Shown here in pieces: positions 40,133 through 48,269 of a DNA stretch of 64,000 bases; the stretch's first letter is position 1; each line of letters begins with the position of its first letter. This stretch comes from DASQFQ01 sp038238015 (GTDB lineage Bacteria; Actinomycetota; Thermoleophilia; Solirubrobacterales; Solirubrobacteraceae): NCBI GenBank assembly GCA_038238015.1, contig JBBRYA010000011.1:8380-72379 (forward strand), read 5' to 3'. The position numbers and the translations under genes were made by a program. The notes beneath the pieces were generated by a model. That model did no database searches, was not told where the DNA came from, and saw nothing but the letters and a program-made list of their open reading frames with translations.

Positions 40133-42202
40133 ATGCCGCACGCCGCTGAGAGGATCCGCAACGTGGCTCTAGTGGGCCACCGTGGGAGCGGGAAGACGTC
40201 GCTGCACGAGGCCCTGCTGTTCGAGGCCGGCGCGACCAACCGGCTCGGCACGGTGGCGGACGGGACGACGGTGTCGGACTCCGAAGAGGACGAGCAGGCG
40301 CGCGGGATGTCGATCTCCGCGGCACTGGCGTCCTTCGAGTGGCGCGACGTGAAGGTCAACCTGATCGACACCCCCGGCGAGCCCTCCTTCATCGCCGACG
40401 CCCTCGGCGCCCTGCGCGTCTGCGAGTCGGCCGTCTTCGTGGTCAACGCCGTGATGGGCGTCGAGGTCTCCACCCAGCGGCTGTGGACGCGGGCCTCCGA
40501 GCTCGGCGTCGCCCGCCTCGTCTACGTGAACATGCTCGACCGCGAGCGCGCGGACTTCTTCCGGGCGCTCGACTCTCTCAAGGCGGCCTTCGGCCCGCAC
40601 GTGGTCGCGACCGAGATCCCGATCGGCTCAGAGCACGAGGTGCGCGGCCTGGTCGACCTCGTGGACATGAAGGCCTACGAGTACGAGGGCTCCGGCAAGG
40701 AGAACTCGCGCGAGATCCCGATCCCCGACGAGCTGCTCGCCCAGGCGCAGGAGTACCGCGAGAAGCTCATGGACGAGGTCGCCGAGAACTCCGACGCGCT
40801 GATGGAGCGCTACCTCGAGGGAGAGGAGATCTCCCACGATGAGATCGTCACCGCCCTGGAGGACGGCACCGACCACGGTCACATCTTCCCGGTGACCTGC
40901 GGCGTGGCCACGACCCGCCTCGGCGCGAACCGCCTGCTCGACGCGCTGGTCGACGACCTTCCCTCGCCGACCCAGCACGGCGGCCTCGAGCTTCCCGACA
41001 TGACGCTCGAGCCGACCGAGGACCGCGAGGCCTTCGCCTACGTCTTCAAGACCCGCGCCGACCCGTTCGCGGGGCGCATCAACCTGTTCCGCGTCTACCA
41101 GGGCGTGGTGCGGGCCGACTCGCATCTGCTCAACACGCGTGCCCACGCCAAGGAGCGCATGGGGCAGCTGCTCGTCCCCCAGGGCAAGGAGGTCACCCAC
41201 ACCGAGGCGTTCGGGCCCGGTGACATCGGCGCGGTGGCCAAGCTCAAGGAGACGCGGGCCGGTGACTGGCTGGCCGCGCGCGACCAGCCGATCTCGATGC
41301 CGTCGATCGCGCTGCCCGCGCCGGTCATGGCCTTCGCCATCGAGCCGAAGGCCAAGGGCGAGGAGGACAAGGTCTTCAGCTCGCTGCGCCGCCTGCAGGA
41401 GGAGGACCCGACGATCGACCTGCACCGCGACGAGGAGACCGGCGAGCAGATCGTGGCCGGGCTCTCGCAGATCCACGTCGAGGTGATCGTTGACCGGTTG
41501 AAGTCGCGCTTCGGCGCCGAGGTCACGCTCAAGCCGCCGCGCGTCCCCTACCAGGAGACGATCCGCGGCTCCTCAAGGGCGCACGGCCGCCACAAGAAGC
41601 AGAGCGGCGGGCGCGGCCAGTTCGGCGACTGCCACATCGAGATCACGCCGCTCCAGGAGGGCGACTTCGAGTTCGTCAACGCGATCAAGGGCGGCGTGAT
41701 CCCCACGAGCTTCATCCCTGCGGTCGAGAAGGGCGTGCTCGAGGCGATGGCGCAGGGCGTCGTGGCCGGCTTCCCGCTCAAGGGCATCCGCGTGAAGCTC
41801 TTCGACGGCAGCTACCACGCCGTGGACTCCTCGGAGATGGCGTTCAAGATCGCGGGCTCGCTGGCCATGAAGCAGGCGGTCGAGCAGGCCTCGCCGGTGC
41901 TGCTGGAGCCGATCATGCTCGTGTCCGCCTCGGTGCCGGAGTCCTCTGTCGGCGACGTCATGGGCGACCTGTCCTCCCGGCGCGGGCGGCCGCTCGGGAC
42001 CGAGATGGCCGGCGGCATGACCGAGGTCAAGGCCGAGGTCCCGATGGCGGAGATGCTCGCCTACGCGCCCGACCTGCGGTCGATCACCGGGGGCCAGGGC
42101 GAGTACACGCTGGAGTTCCTGCGCTACGAAGAGGTCCCGGCCCACCTGGCGCAAAAGATCGTGCAGAAGGCCACCGCCGAGGAGGAGACCGCCAAGGTCT
42201 GA
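40133..42202 (+). CDS. EF-G-like GTPase (EF-G2 type)
   Basis: A 689-residue translation-factor homologue with the five EF-G domains. G1 is GHRGSGKTS (15-23); G3 reads DTPGEPSF, with Glu where elongation factors have the catalytic His; G4 reads VNMLDRERADF, with Met for the Lys of NKxD. Domain IV begins near PRVPYQETI and keeps SGGRGQFGDCHIEI. These changes match the accessory EF-G2/FusA2 group that is not the main translocase and may act in recycling or stress. The true fusA should be in the str operon elsewhere. Confidence 0.9.
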   Translation: MPHAAERIRNVALVGHRGSGKTSLHEALLFEAGATNRLGTVADGTTVSDSEEDEQARGMSISAALASFEWRDVKVNLIDTPGEPSFIADALGALRVCESAVFVVNAVMGVEVSTQRLWTRASELGVARLVYVNMLDRERADFFRALDSLKAAFGPHVVATEIPIGSEHEVRGLVDLVDMKAYEYEGSGKENSREIPIPDELLAQAQEYREKLMDEVAENSDALMERYLEGEEISHDEIVTALEDGTDHGHIFPVTCGVATTRLGANRLLDALVDDLPSPTQHGGLELPDMTLEPTEDREAFAYVFKTRADPFAGRINLFRVYQGVVRADSHLLNTRAHAKERMGQLLVPQGKEVTHTEAFGPGDIGAVAKLKETRAGDWLAARDQPISMPSIALPAPVMAFAIEPKAKGEEDKVFSSLRRLQEEDPTIDLHRDEETGEQIVAGLSQIHVEVIVDRLKSRFGAEVTLKPPRVPYQETIRGSSRAHGRHKKQSGGRGQFGDCHIEITPLQEGDFEFVNAIKGGVIPTSFIPAVEKGVLEAMAQGVVAGFPLKGIRVKLFDGSYHAVDSSEMAFKIAGSLAMKQAVEQASPVLLEPIMLVSASVPESSVGDVMGDLSSRRGRPLGTEMAGGMTEVKAEVPMAEMLAYAPDLRSITGGQGEYTLEFLRYEEVPAHLAQKIVQKATAEEETAKV

Positions 42203-42214
42203 GCAGGCCGTTGG

Positions 42215-42220
42215 TACGGT
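42215..42220 (+). promoter_or_regulatory. Putative -10 of the zinc-ribbon gene
   Basis: TACGGT, six bases before the GTG at 42227. Confidence 0.5.
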
Positions 42221-42226
42221 GATCCG

Positions 42227-42940
42227 GTGGCCAGCAGCCGGGACATCCGCACCAACCAGCTCGACATCGCCTGCGACGTCTGCGGGCGCACTCTGCTGCG
42301 CGGCGAGCGCGCCGAGCCCTACCTCGCGGGCGGCCACCGCCGCCAGGTCTGCGAGCTGTGCACGGTGCGCGCGCAGCACGAGGGCTGGATCCGCGAGGCG
42401 GGCGGCGACCAGGTGACGTTGCAGACCACGCGCCAGGAGCGCGGCCGCGGGGTCTTCGAGCGCATGAAGGCGCGGCGCGAGCGCGCCCGCGAGGTCGCCG
42501 ACGAGGCGGCGCTGGCCGAGGCCGCCGAGGAGCGTGCGCCGGCGCGCGAGCCCGCCGCCGGGCCGCCGCCCGATCTGCCGCGCCGCCCGCGCCACGTCCG
42601 CGCCATCCCGACCAACGCCGACCTGAAGATGCAGCGGGCGCTCGAGGTCTTCAACGCCTCCGAGCACCCGCGCACGGTTGGCGGCGTGGCGCGGTCGCTC
42701 GGCGCCCCCGTGGTCTGCGTCCGGCCGCTCCCGGACCGCCCGAGCGTCGTGGGCATCACCGTGATGTGGGAGCTCAGCTGGTATCGCTTCGAGATCGACC
42801 TCTCCGACGAGGCCGGCGGGGTGCGCCCCGAGGGCAAGGGCGACGAGCTGTCAGAGCTCGACCCCGATGAGCAGGTCTCAAACGCCGCCGCCGACGAGAG
42901 AGGCGCGCTTTACGCGGCAATCTCGACGGATGGTCGATAG
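42227..42940 (+). CDS. Hypothetical protein with N-terminal zinc-ribbon-like motif
   Basis: A 237-residue soluble protein. Two Cys pairs near the N-terminus (IACDVCGRTLL and VCELCTVRA) suggest a structural zinc. A charged helix (about residues 65-125, Arg/Glu/Ala) links to a C-terminal alpha/beta part with TNADLKMQRALEVFNASEHPR and VGITVMWELSWYRFEIDL. No named family comes to mind. The same C-terminal style is common in Thermoleophilia hypotheticals, but that is recollection, not a search. Confidence 0.75.
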   Translation: MASSRDIRTNQLDIACDVCGRTLLRGERAEPYLAGGHRRQVCELCTVRAQHEGWIREAGGDQVTLQTTRQERGRGVFERMKARRERAREVADEAALAEAAEERAPAREPAAGPPPDLPRRPRHVRAIPTNADLKMQRALEVFNASEHPRTVGGVARSLGAPVVCVRPLPDRPSVVGITVMWELSWYRFEIDLSDEAGGVRPEGKGDELSELDPDEQVSNAAADERGALYAAISTDGR

Positions 42941-42960
42941 GTCGATCCGTCTCGGCCGGG

Positions 42961-42966
42961 TAGGAT
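42961..42966 (+). promoter_or_regulatory. Putative -10 of the 75-aa gene / rnhA
   Basis: TAGGAT, eight bases before the ATG at 42975. Confidence 0.5.
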
Positions 42967-42974
42967 CGCCATCG

Positions 42975-43202
42975 ATGATCTTCTGCGTCGTACCCGAGCC
43001 CCTCGCGCCAGAGCTGTATGACCAGCTCGCGGCCTATTACGAAGCCGATCCCGCCGTCACGGTGATCGTCGACCGCCGCCGCTCTGAGCGCCGCGAGCCC
43101 GGATCGCCCAGCGGCGGGCACAAGCGCGAGGTCCGCGACCGCCGGCGCCCGCGCGTGGCGGGCGAGTTCCCGCCGATCCCGGCGGACGTCGACGCCGCGT
43201 AG
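42975..43202 (+). CDS. Hypothetical 75-residue protein
   Basis: A small protein: an alpha/beta start (MIFCVVPEPLAPELYDQLAAYY, VTVIVDRRRSERR) and an Arg-rich disordered tail. The VIVDRRRSERR segment recurs in many actinobacterial small proteins of unknown role. The frame is open upstream, but the -10 at 42961 fixes the start at ATG 42975. rnhA begins directly after its TAG, so they are cotranscribed. Confidence 0.7.
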   Translation: MIFCVVPEPLAPELYDQLAAYYEADPAVTVIVDRRRSERREPGSPSGGHKREVRDRRRPRVAGEFPPIPADVDAA

Positions 43203-43607
43203 GTGAAGGTCGTCGTCCACGTGGACGGCGGTTCCAGGGGCAATCCCGGGCCCGCGGCCGCGGCGGCCGTCATCTCCGACCGGTCGGGCGAGGTGCTCGA
43301 CGAGGCCGCCGTCACGCTCGGCACGGCGACCAACAACGTCGCCGAGTACTACGGCCTGCTGCTGGGCCTGGAGCGCGCCCAGGCGCTCGGCGCCACCGAG
43401 GTCGAGGTGGTCAACGACTCCGAGCTCGTCGCCCACCAGGTCAACGGGCGCTACAAGGTCAAGCACGCGGACATGAAGCCGCTGCACCAGCAGGCGCTCG
43501 AGGCGCTGGGGCGCTTTGACCGCTGGACGGTCCGCCCGGTTCCCCGCGCGATGAACGCCGACGCCGACGCGCTGGTCAATCAGGCGCTGGACGCCGATGC
43601 CACCTGA
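43203..43607 (+). CDS. rnhA: Ribonuclease HI family protein
   Basis: A 134-residue RNase H fold. The acidic catalytic residues are present: Asp in HVDGGSRGNPGP, Glu in NNVAEYYGLLLGLE, Asp in VVNDSELV and the last Asp in AMNADADALVN. This is the short YpdQ/RnhC-like type common in actinobacteria. Together with rnhB the cell has both RNase H classes. GTG start abutting the previous stop; it overlaps the dioxygenase gene by 11 bases. Confidence 0.93.
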   Translation: MKVVVHVDGGSRGNPGPAAAAAVISDRSGEVLDEAAVTLGTATNNVAEYYGLLLGLERAQALGATEVEVVNDSELVAHQVNGRYKVKHADMKPLHQQALEALGRFDRWTVRPVPRAMNADADALVNQALDADAT

Positions 43608-44280
43608 GCCCGCCGGCGGGACCGACTACGCCACCTACCTGCTGATCGACGATCTGCTGAACCTCCAGCGACCGATCACCCCCGAGGCCCACGACGAGCT
43701 GCTGTTCATCGTCGTCCACCAAGCCTACGAGCTGTGGTTCAAGCTCACGCTCCACGAGCTGCGCCGTGCCGACCAGGAGCTCCGCGCGAGCCGCCCCCAG
43801 GCCGCCGTGGGGCCGCTGAAGCGGATGGTCGCGATCCAGCGGCTGCTGCTCGAGCAGCTCAACGTGCTCGAGACGATGGGGCCCGAGGGCTTCCTCGAGT
43901 TCCGCGACCCGCTGACCCCGGCCTCGGGCTTCCAGTCGCGCCAGTTCCGCGACATCGAGCGGCTCGCCCCGGGTCTTTATGACGCGTTTCGCTCGGCGGC
44001 GGGCCTTCCGGCCGACCATGTCGAGCGCGTGGCCGAGCTCGCGCGGCTCTACCGCGACCACGCAGGCGACCCGGTGCGGGGGACCCTGCACGAGGTCGCC
44101 GAGCTGCTCGTGGACTTCGACGAGGGCCTTGCGCGGTGGCGCTTCCACCACACGCTGATGGCGGCCCGGGAGATCGGCACGCGGCCCGGAACCGGCGGCT
44201 CGCCGGGGGTGGAGTACCTGCGCTCGACCGTCGACACGCGGCTGTATCCGGAGCTCTGGGAGCTCCGGGTGGCGCTGTAG
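43597..44280 (+). CDS. Tryptophan 2,3-dioxygenase
   Basis: A 227-residue heme dioxygenase that opens tryptophan to N-formylkynurenine. Motifs follow the family closely: TDYATYLLIDDLLNLQ, HDELLFIVVHQAYELWFK, ETMGPEGFLEFRDPL, SGFQSRQFRDIE, and heme-side RWRFHHTLMAAREIG followed by GTGGSPGVEYLRSTVDTRLYPELW. It is shorter than most bacterial forms (about 280 residues). No other kynurenine-pathway gene is adjacent. Confidence 0.92.
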   Translation: MPPEPAGGTDYATYLLIDDLLNLQRPITPEAHDELLFIVVHQAYELWFKLTLHELRRADQELRASRPQAAVGPLKRMVAIQRLLLEQLNVLETMGPEGFLEFRDPLTPASGFQSRQFRDIERLAPGLYDAFRSAAGLPADHVERVAELARLYRDHAGDPVRGTLHEVAELLVDFDEGLARWRFHHTLMAAREIGTRPGTGGSPGVEYLRSTVDTRLYPELWELRVAL

Positions 44281-44281
44281 C

Positions 44282-44874
44282 TCAGCGACGCCCGGCCTGC
44301 GCGGCGAAGGCGCCGAACAGGGCGCGGCCGTACACCGCCCAGGGCGCCAGCCGGCCGTCGAGAGCGGCCGTGGCCTCGGCGGGATCGAAGCCCTGGGTCA
44401 CGGCCTCGGGGTCAGAGCGGTAGTCGGCGATCCACTCGAGCAGGATCGCGCGGAATGCCAGCAGTAGGCGTCAAAGCTCCGGGGCAGGCCGGAGAAGACG
44501 GGATCCTCGCTCGCGGCCTCGAGCGCCTCCACCTCGAACCAGCCGATCTCGGGCCGGCTGATCCGGACGACCTCCCCGCCCGCCGCGGCAGCGAGTAACT
44601 GGGCGCCGAGGCAGACGCCGAGCACCGGCACGCCGCGCTCGAGCGCCCGGCCGATCAGCCCGACCTCGTCGGCCAGGTAGGGGAGCACGGGCGCGTCCTC
44701 GAGGTTCTGCGCGCCGCCGAGCACGACCAGCGCGTCGTAGCCGCGCAGCTCACCGGGCGCCCGCTCGCCGTCACCTGGGCACCACTGGTCGTAGCGGTGC
44801 CCGGCGGCGGCCGCCGCGTCGGCGAACAGCCCGGCGTAGTTGGCGCCCGGGTGCTGGACGGAAAGCAGGCGCAC
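44282..44874 (-). pseudogene. Type 1 glutamine amidotransferase, broken by internal deletion
   Basis: The N-terminal half is a normal class I amidotransferase domain: LVVLGGAQNL, nucleophile elbow VLGVCLGAQLLA (Cys) and SFDAYCWHS. At about 44465 the frame breaks. The sequence after it, in another frame, reads RAILLEWIADYRSDPEAV, then GFDPAEATAALDGRLAPW and ALFGAFA, a typical C-terminus ending at TGA 44282-44284. The stretch that should hold the catalytic His and Glu (FHPEV type) is gone. A deletion of roughly 40-50 codons with a frameshift is inferred. The GTG start follows a good -10, so it may still be transcribed. Confidence 0.75.
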
Positions 44875-44880
44875 GCGGGC

Positions 44881-44886
44881 AGCCTA
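44881..44886 (-). promoter_or_regulatory. Putative -10 of the broken amidotransferase
   Basis: TAGGCT on the minus strand, six bases before the GTG at 44874. Confidence 0.45.
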
Positions 44887-44973
44887 GATGGACCGCGGAG
44901 GTGGCACATTCGCGCATATTGCGGGGTTTGCGTGGGTAGGCGGGGTCCTTCCCGGATCGCTACGAGGAGAGAT

Positions 44974-45357
44974 ATGGCGAAGACGAAGAGGCCAGACCAG
45001 GAGCTCATCGACAGGCTGCGCAAGAACGGCCTGCGCAAGAAGGTCGCCCACCAGGTGGCCGAGGCCGTCGGTGGAGCCCGCAGCCGCAGCAAGCCCCCGA
45101 AGGCGGTCATCGGAGTGATCGACGATCTCAAGGCCCTCACGGCCGAGCTCGAGGATCGCGCCAAGGGCGGCCCGACCAAGCGCAAGGCCGCGGCCAAGAA
45201 GGCCGTCGCCACACGCAAGCGCGCCGCCGCCAAGCGCAGCGAGGCCGCCAAGAAGGCCGCCAAGACGCGCGCCAAGAACAGCGGCACCACCCGCTCGCGC
45301 ACGACGAGCGGCGCCACGCGCACCCGCGCGCGCTCGCGGGCCAAGTCAAGCTCCTGA
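44974..45357 (+). CDS. Histone H1-like / nucleoid-associated basic protein
   Basis: A 127-residue protein. Residues 1-60 are a small helical domain (DQELIDRLRKNGLRKKVAHQ, then PPKAVIGVIDDLKALTAELE). Residues 65-127 are a Lys/Ala/Arg-rich tail with KKA and KRAAAK units ending in Ser/Arg repeats, like the tails of eukaryotic H1 and actinobacterial HupB or sporulation nucleoid proteins. DNA compaction is the likely role, by analogy. GAGGAGAG just upstream is a good ribosome site, and the leader is longer than for most neighbours. Confidence 0.75.
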   Translation: MAKTKRPDQELIDRLRKNGLRKKVAHQVAEAVGGARSRSKPPKAVIGVIDDLKALTAELEDRAKGGPTKRKAAAKKAVATRKRAAAKRSEAAKKAAKTRAKNSGTTRSRTTSGATRTRARSRAKSSS

Positions 45358-45409
45358 ACATCCCCGCCCGGCGGGTCCCCGGTGCGTCCGGGGGCCCGGC
45401 GGCGCCCGG

Positions 45410-46540
45410 CTAGCGCGTGTTGCCGGTGTGCCCGAGCGAGTAGCGCCCCGGCTGCGGCCACACCGCCATGCCGTGCGGGCCCAGGCCGACCGGGATGCGG
45501 TGCAGCAGCCTCCCCGTCCGGGTCGAGATCGCGTAGACCTCGGCGTCGTACCGGCCTGAGAGCCAGAGGATCCGGCCGTCGGCGGAGACGCCGCCCATGT
45601 CGGGGCTCGCCCCGCCCGGCAGGTGCCACTTCTTCATGACGCGGCGCTTGGCGAACGAGACCACCGAGATCGTCCCCTCGTCGCGGTTGGAGACGAACAG
45701 GCGCGTCGCGCGCCGGTCGGGATAGAGGCCGTGCGCGCCCTTGCCGGTGGGCAGGAAGCCAGTCTTGCGCATCTTCTTCGCGTCGACCATCCAGAGCCCG
45801 CCGGAGGCCATGTCGGCGACGTAGAAGCGGCGGCCGTCGGGTGAGAGCTTGACGTCCTGAGGCATCGCGCCCACGCGCAGCGGCACGTACTTGACCACGC
45901 GCTCGCGGGCCACGTCGACCTCCACCATCTGCCCCGAGAACTCGCAGCTCGCCAGCAGGTAGCGCCCGCTGGCGGTGAAGTCGAGGTGGTCGACGCCGGG
46001 GCAGTCGACGTGCAGCGAGTGGCGCAGGCGCATCGAGTGCGGATCGCGGAAGTCCAGGCGGCGAAGCGCCTCGGCGACGACGATCGCACGCCGGCCGTCG
46101 GGGGTGAAGTAGAGGTTGTAGGGATCGTCGACCGGGATCGGCTTGCCGTGGTGGCCGGTCACCGGGTTGATCGGGGTGAGGCTGTTGCCGCGATCGTTGT
46201 CGACGTAGAGCCTGCGCATGTCGTGTGAGGGCGTCACGTGCTGGGGCAGGTCGCCGACCGCGAAGTGGTCGATGATCTTGAAGGTGCGCTGGGAGATCAC
46301 GTCGACACTGTCGGATTCCGAGTTCGGGACGTAGACGCGCGCGGGGGCGCGCTTGGCGGCGGCGGTCAGCATGCCGGCGTGGGTGTGGGCGTAGACGTCG
46401 ACGCGGCCCGCGCCGAGGTCACTCGCGGCGGTCGCGGAGGTGGACCGCCCCGGCGTCGGCTTGGGCGAGGCGGCGTGGTTGCTCGAGCCGCCGCACCCGG
46501 CCAGCGCGACGGTCAGGAGGATTGGGAGCGTCCGCCTCAT
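45410..46540 (-). CDS. YncE-like beta-propeller lipoprotein
   Basis: A 376-residue exported lipoprotein: signal MRRTLPILLTVALAGCGG with the lipobox at Cys16, a Ser/Thr/Pro linker, then repeated blades with signatures such as RVYVPNSESDSVDVIS, HVTPSHDMRRLYVDND, PQDVKLSPDGRRFYVADM and RLFVSNRDEGTISVVS. It resembles YVTN-type seven-bladed propellers. Its ligand or partner is unknown. The ATG at 46540 is fixed by the signal peptide and by a TACAGT -10 eight bases upstream. Confidence 0.9.
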   Translation of the reverse strand: MRRTLPILLTVALAGCGGSSNHAASPKPTPGRSTSATAASDLGAGRVDVYAHTHAGMLTAAAKRAPARVYVPNSESDSVDVISQRTFKIIDHFAVGDLPQHVTPSHDMRRLYVDNDRGNSLTPINPVTGHHGKPIPVDDPYNLYFTPDGRRAIVVAEALRRLDFRDPHSMRLRHSLHVDCPGVDHLDFTASGRYLLASCEFSGQMVEVDVARERVVKYVPLRVGAMPQDVKLSPDGRRFYVADMASGGLWMVDAKKMRKTGFLPTGKGAHGLYPDRRATRLFVSNRDEGTISVVSFAKRRVMKKWHLPGGASPDMGGVSADGRILWLSGRYDAEVYAISTRTGRLLHRIPVGLGPHGMAVWPQPGRYSLGHTGNTR

Positions 46541-46548
46541 TGCCCCGG

Positions 46549-46554
46549 ACTGTA
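46549..46554 (-). promoter_or_regulatory. Putative -10 of the propeller lipoprotein
   Basis: TACAGT on the minus strand, eight bases before the ATG at 46540. Confidence 0.5.
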
Positions 46555-46785
46555 TGAGGCTCCTGCGGCAATCCGCCCTGCCGTTAAGGTTCCAGCCATG
46601 TCCCGCTCGCTCGTTCTCGCAGTCGAGCTCGTCCTCCTCGGCGCGCCAGACGGACGCTGCCGCGCCGAAGGGCGCCTCGCACAGCGAGCTGGCGCTCTGC
46701 CGCGCCATCGGTGTTCGCGGCAAGCCGGTCGCTGAGTCGGGCACCCTGGCGCTTCCCACGGGCCGCTAGGCGGTCGCGTCAAGGA

Positions 46786-46878
46786 TCAGGTTGTTCGCCT
46801 GACCCGCCGCCGCCGGTAGGTGATCCCCGCCGCGATGGCAGGCGCGCCGGCGACGGCGGCGATCGAGTGCTTGCGCAC
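46786..46878 (-). CDS. Micropeptide (30 residues) with strong ribosome site
   Basis: GTG start at 46878, preceded by AAGGAGGC (46893-46886) at seven-base spacing, the best Shine-Dalgarno of the region. The peptide starts MRKHSIAAVAGAPAIAAGI, then TYRRRRVRRTT: a short Ala/Ile-rich hydrophobic segment and a very basic end, suggesting membrane contact. Stop TGA at 46788-46786. Similar short basic-hydrophobic peptides are common in actinobacteria but rarely annotated. It is downstream of the USP-like gene and its hairpin. Confidence 0.55.
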   Translation of the reverse strand: MRKHSIAAVAGAPAIAAGITYRRRRVRRTT

Positions 46879-46910
46879 CGGTCGTGCCTCCTTCGAGTTG
46901 TTGATCCAAG

Positions 46911-46939
46911 CTCAGCCACCGTAGGCGGCGGTGGCTGAG
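46911..46939 (-). terminator. Hairpin downstream of the USP-like gene
   Basis: A perfect 10-base stem CTCAGCCACC / GGTGGCTGAG with a nine-base loop, 18 bases past the stop of the minus-strand USP-like gene. No U-run follows, as is usual for actinobacterial terminators. Confidence 0.6.
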
Positions 46940-46956
46940 AGGACGTTGAGAGCGCG

Positions 46957-47397
46957 TCAGGCCCGCGTGAACCGGCGCTGGTGCGCCGCCAGGACCGTGG
47001 TCACCGGGTAGCCGAGCTGTGCGACGCGGTAGGGCAGGTCGACGTGCAGCCAGTGCGACACGTGGCTGGGCAGCGTCGACAGGATGACCTCGTCGTACTC
47101 GCGAGCCTCGAGCTCCTCCACGATGTCGTCGTAGGCGTTGGGGCTGTTCGACACGCGGCCGGTGACCTCGGTGCCGGCCGCCTGCTCGAGCAGCGGCAGC
47201 GCCAGCGCGAGCACCTGCTCACCCAGGTGGATGTCGCGGCCGTGGCGGTCGAAGGCCAGGTGATCGGGGTTCGGCACGAGCAGCATGAAGCTGGCGGGGC
47301 CGGCGGCGGCGCGCTCGCGCACCGCCTCGACGAGCGCCGGGGTCGCCGCCGTCTTGTTGGCGACGATCAGGACGCGTGCTTCGGTGGAGGCTTCCAT
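46957..47397 (-). CDS. Universal-stress-like protein
   Basis: A 146-residue alpha/beta protein: RVLIVANKTAATPALVEAVRERA at the start and DDIVEELEAREYDEVILSTLP towards the end, with VTTVLAAH as the final strand, the layout of USP/HUP-fold proteins. The ATP-binding GxxG(S/T) of true USPs is not seen, so nucleotide binding is doubtful. GGAAGGAG upstream is a good ribosome site. Confidence 0.75.
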   Translation of the reverse strand: MEASTEARVLIVANKTAATPALVEAVRERAAAGPASFMLLVPNPDHLAFDRHGRDIHLGEQVLALALPLLEQAAGTEVTGRVSNSPNAYDDIVEELEAREYDEVILSTLPSHVSHWLHVDLPYRVAQLGYPVTTVLAAHQRRFTRA

Positions 47398-47525
47398 CGC
47401 GGAACTCCTTCCGGGGACTCCATGGTGGCGCGATCAGGCCCCCGTGTCCACTCGATCAAGCCATCGGCGCCAACCGCCCGCTGCCTTTGCCAAACCATGA
47501 CCTGCACTTGGTGAGGGTTCCGCGC

Positions 47526-48256
47526 ATGCCTCACCTCTCCGAGCTCCATGGGGCCGCCACCCATCTGGCCGTGATCGCGATCCCGCTCTACGTCATCGTG
47601 CTGTTGTGCCGGCGGGCCGGCTGGGGTGGCGCCGCGCTCCTCGGCGCCGAGCCATGGGTCGTCGGTGCTCGATCCTCGCGGGCGCCACCGGCTTGCTCGT
47701 ATGGGGCCAGGCACAGACCGAGCTGCGCGGCGGGAGCTTTGCTCTCGGCACGGCGCACTTCTGGCTCGGGATCGCGGTCACGCTGATCGTCCTCGTCCTG
47801 GCGGCGTGGCGGTTCCGGCGCGTGCAGCAGGACCGTCATACGCATGGGCATGCGTTGCTGGCCGGCGGGATCGTGGCCCTCGTCGCGGTCCTCGCCCAGG
47901 GGTACCTGGGCGGCCGCATGACCTACGACCAGGGCGTCGGCCTCGACGGTGGAGGCCAGTTCGCCCAGACCGCGACCGGCGCCCGGCAGCTCGACGTCGC
48001 ACTGGCGGGTGCAACCGCCCCCGCCGTCGCGGGACGCAAGGCCTTCGCGCGCAACGGGCTGGGCTGCGCGAGCTGTCACGGCGACCAGGCGCAGGGCCTG
48101 CGCGGGCCGGGGCTTGCCGGCGGCGCGGAGCTCACGCAGTTCCGCCGGGTCCACGAGGCCGGCCTGTTCCCGCCCGCAGCCGTGACGAACCGCGACTTCG
48201 CTGCCATCAACGCCTGGCCACGGACGCTGAAGGCCAGTCGAGACGGCGAAGGGTGA
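47526..48256 (+). pseudogene. DUF2231-like membrane cytochrome c, frameshifted
   Basis: From ATG 47526 the frame reads MPHLSELHGAATHLAVIAIP, the start of a DUF2231-type membrane domain, up to AEPWVVGA. At about 47670 it shifts, and the +1 frame continues ILAGATGLLVWGQAQTELRG, two more helices and a c-type heme site CASCH (about 48068-48082), ending at 48256. A single extra base would explain the break. The expected axial Met of the heme domain is not obvious near LFPPAAVTNRDFAAINAW. Either a recent pseudogene or a sequencing error. Confidence 0.7.
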
Positions 48257-48269
48257 ATCGGGCGCTCGC

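Noticed and set aside
45170..45350. Simple repeats in the tail of the histone-like gene as a CRISPR or tandem-repeat array
   Set aside because: The repetition is at the codon level (Lys/Ala/Arg) with no constant spacer or repeat unit. No CRISPR array was seen anywhere in the window.
46598..46735. Possible 45-residue plus-strand gene after a TAAGGT box
   Set aside because: The frame changes character midway; a different frame gives a better-looking C-terminus, and nothing is recognisable. It could be a relic but cannot be supported.
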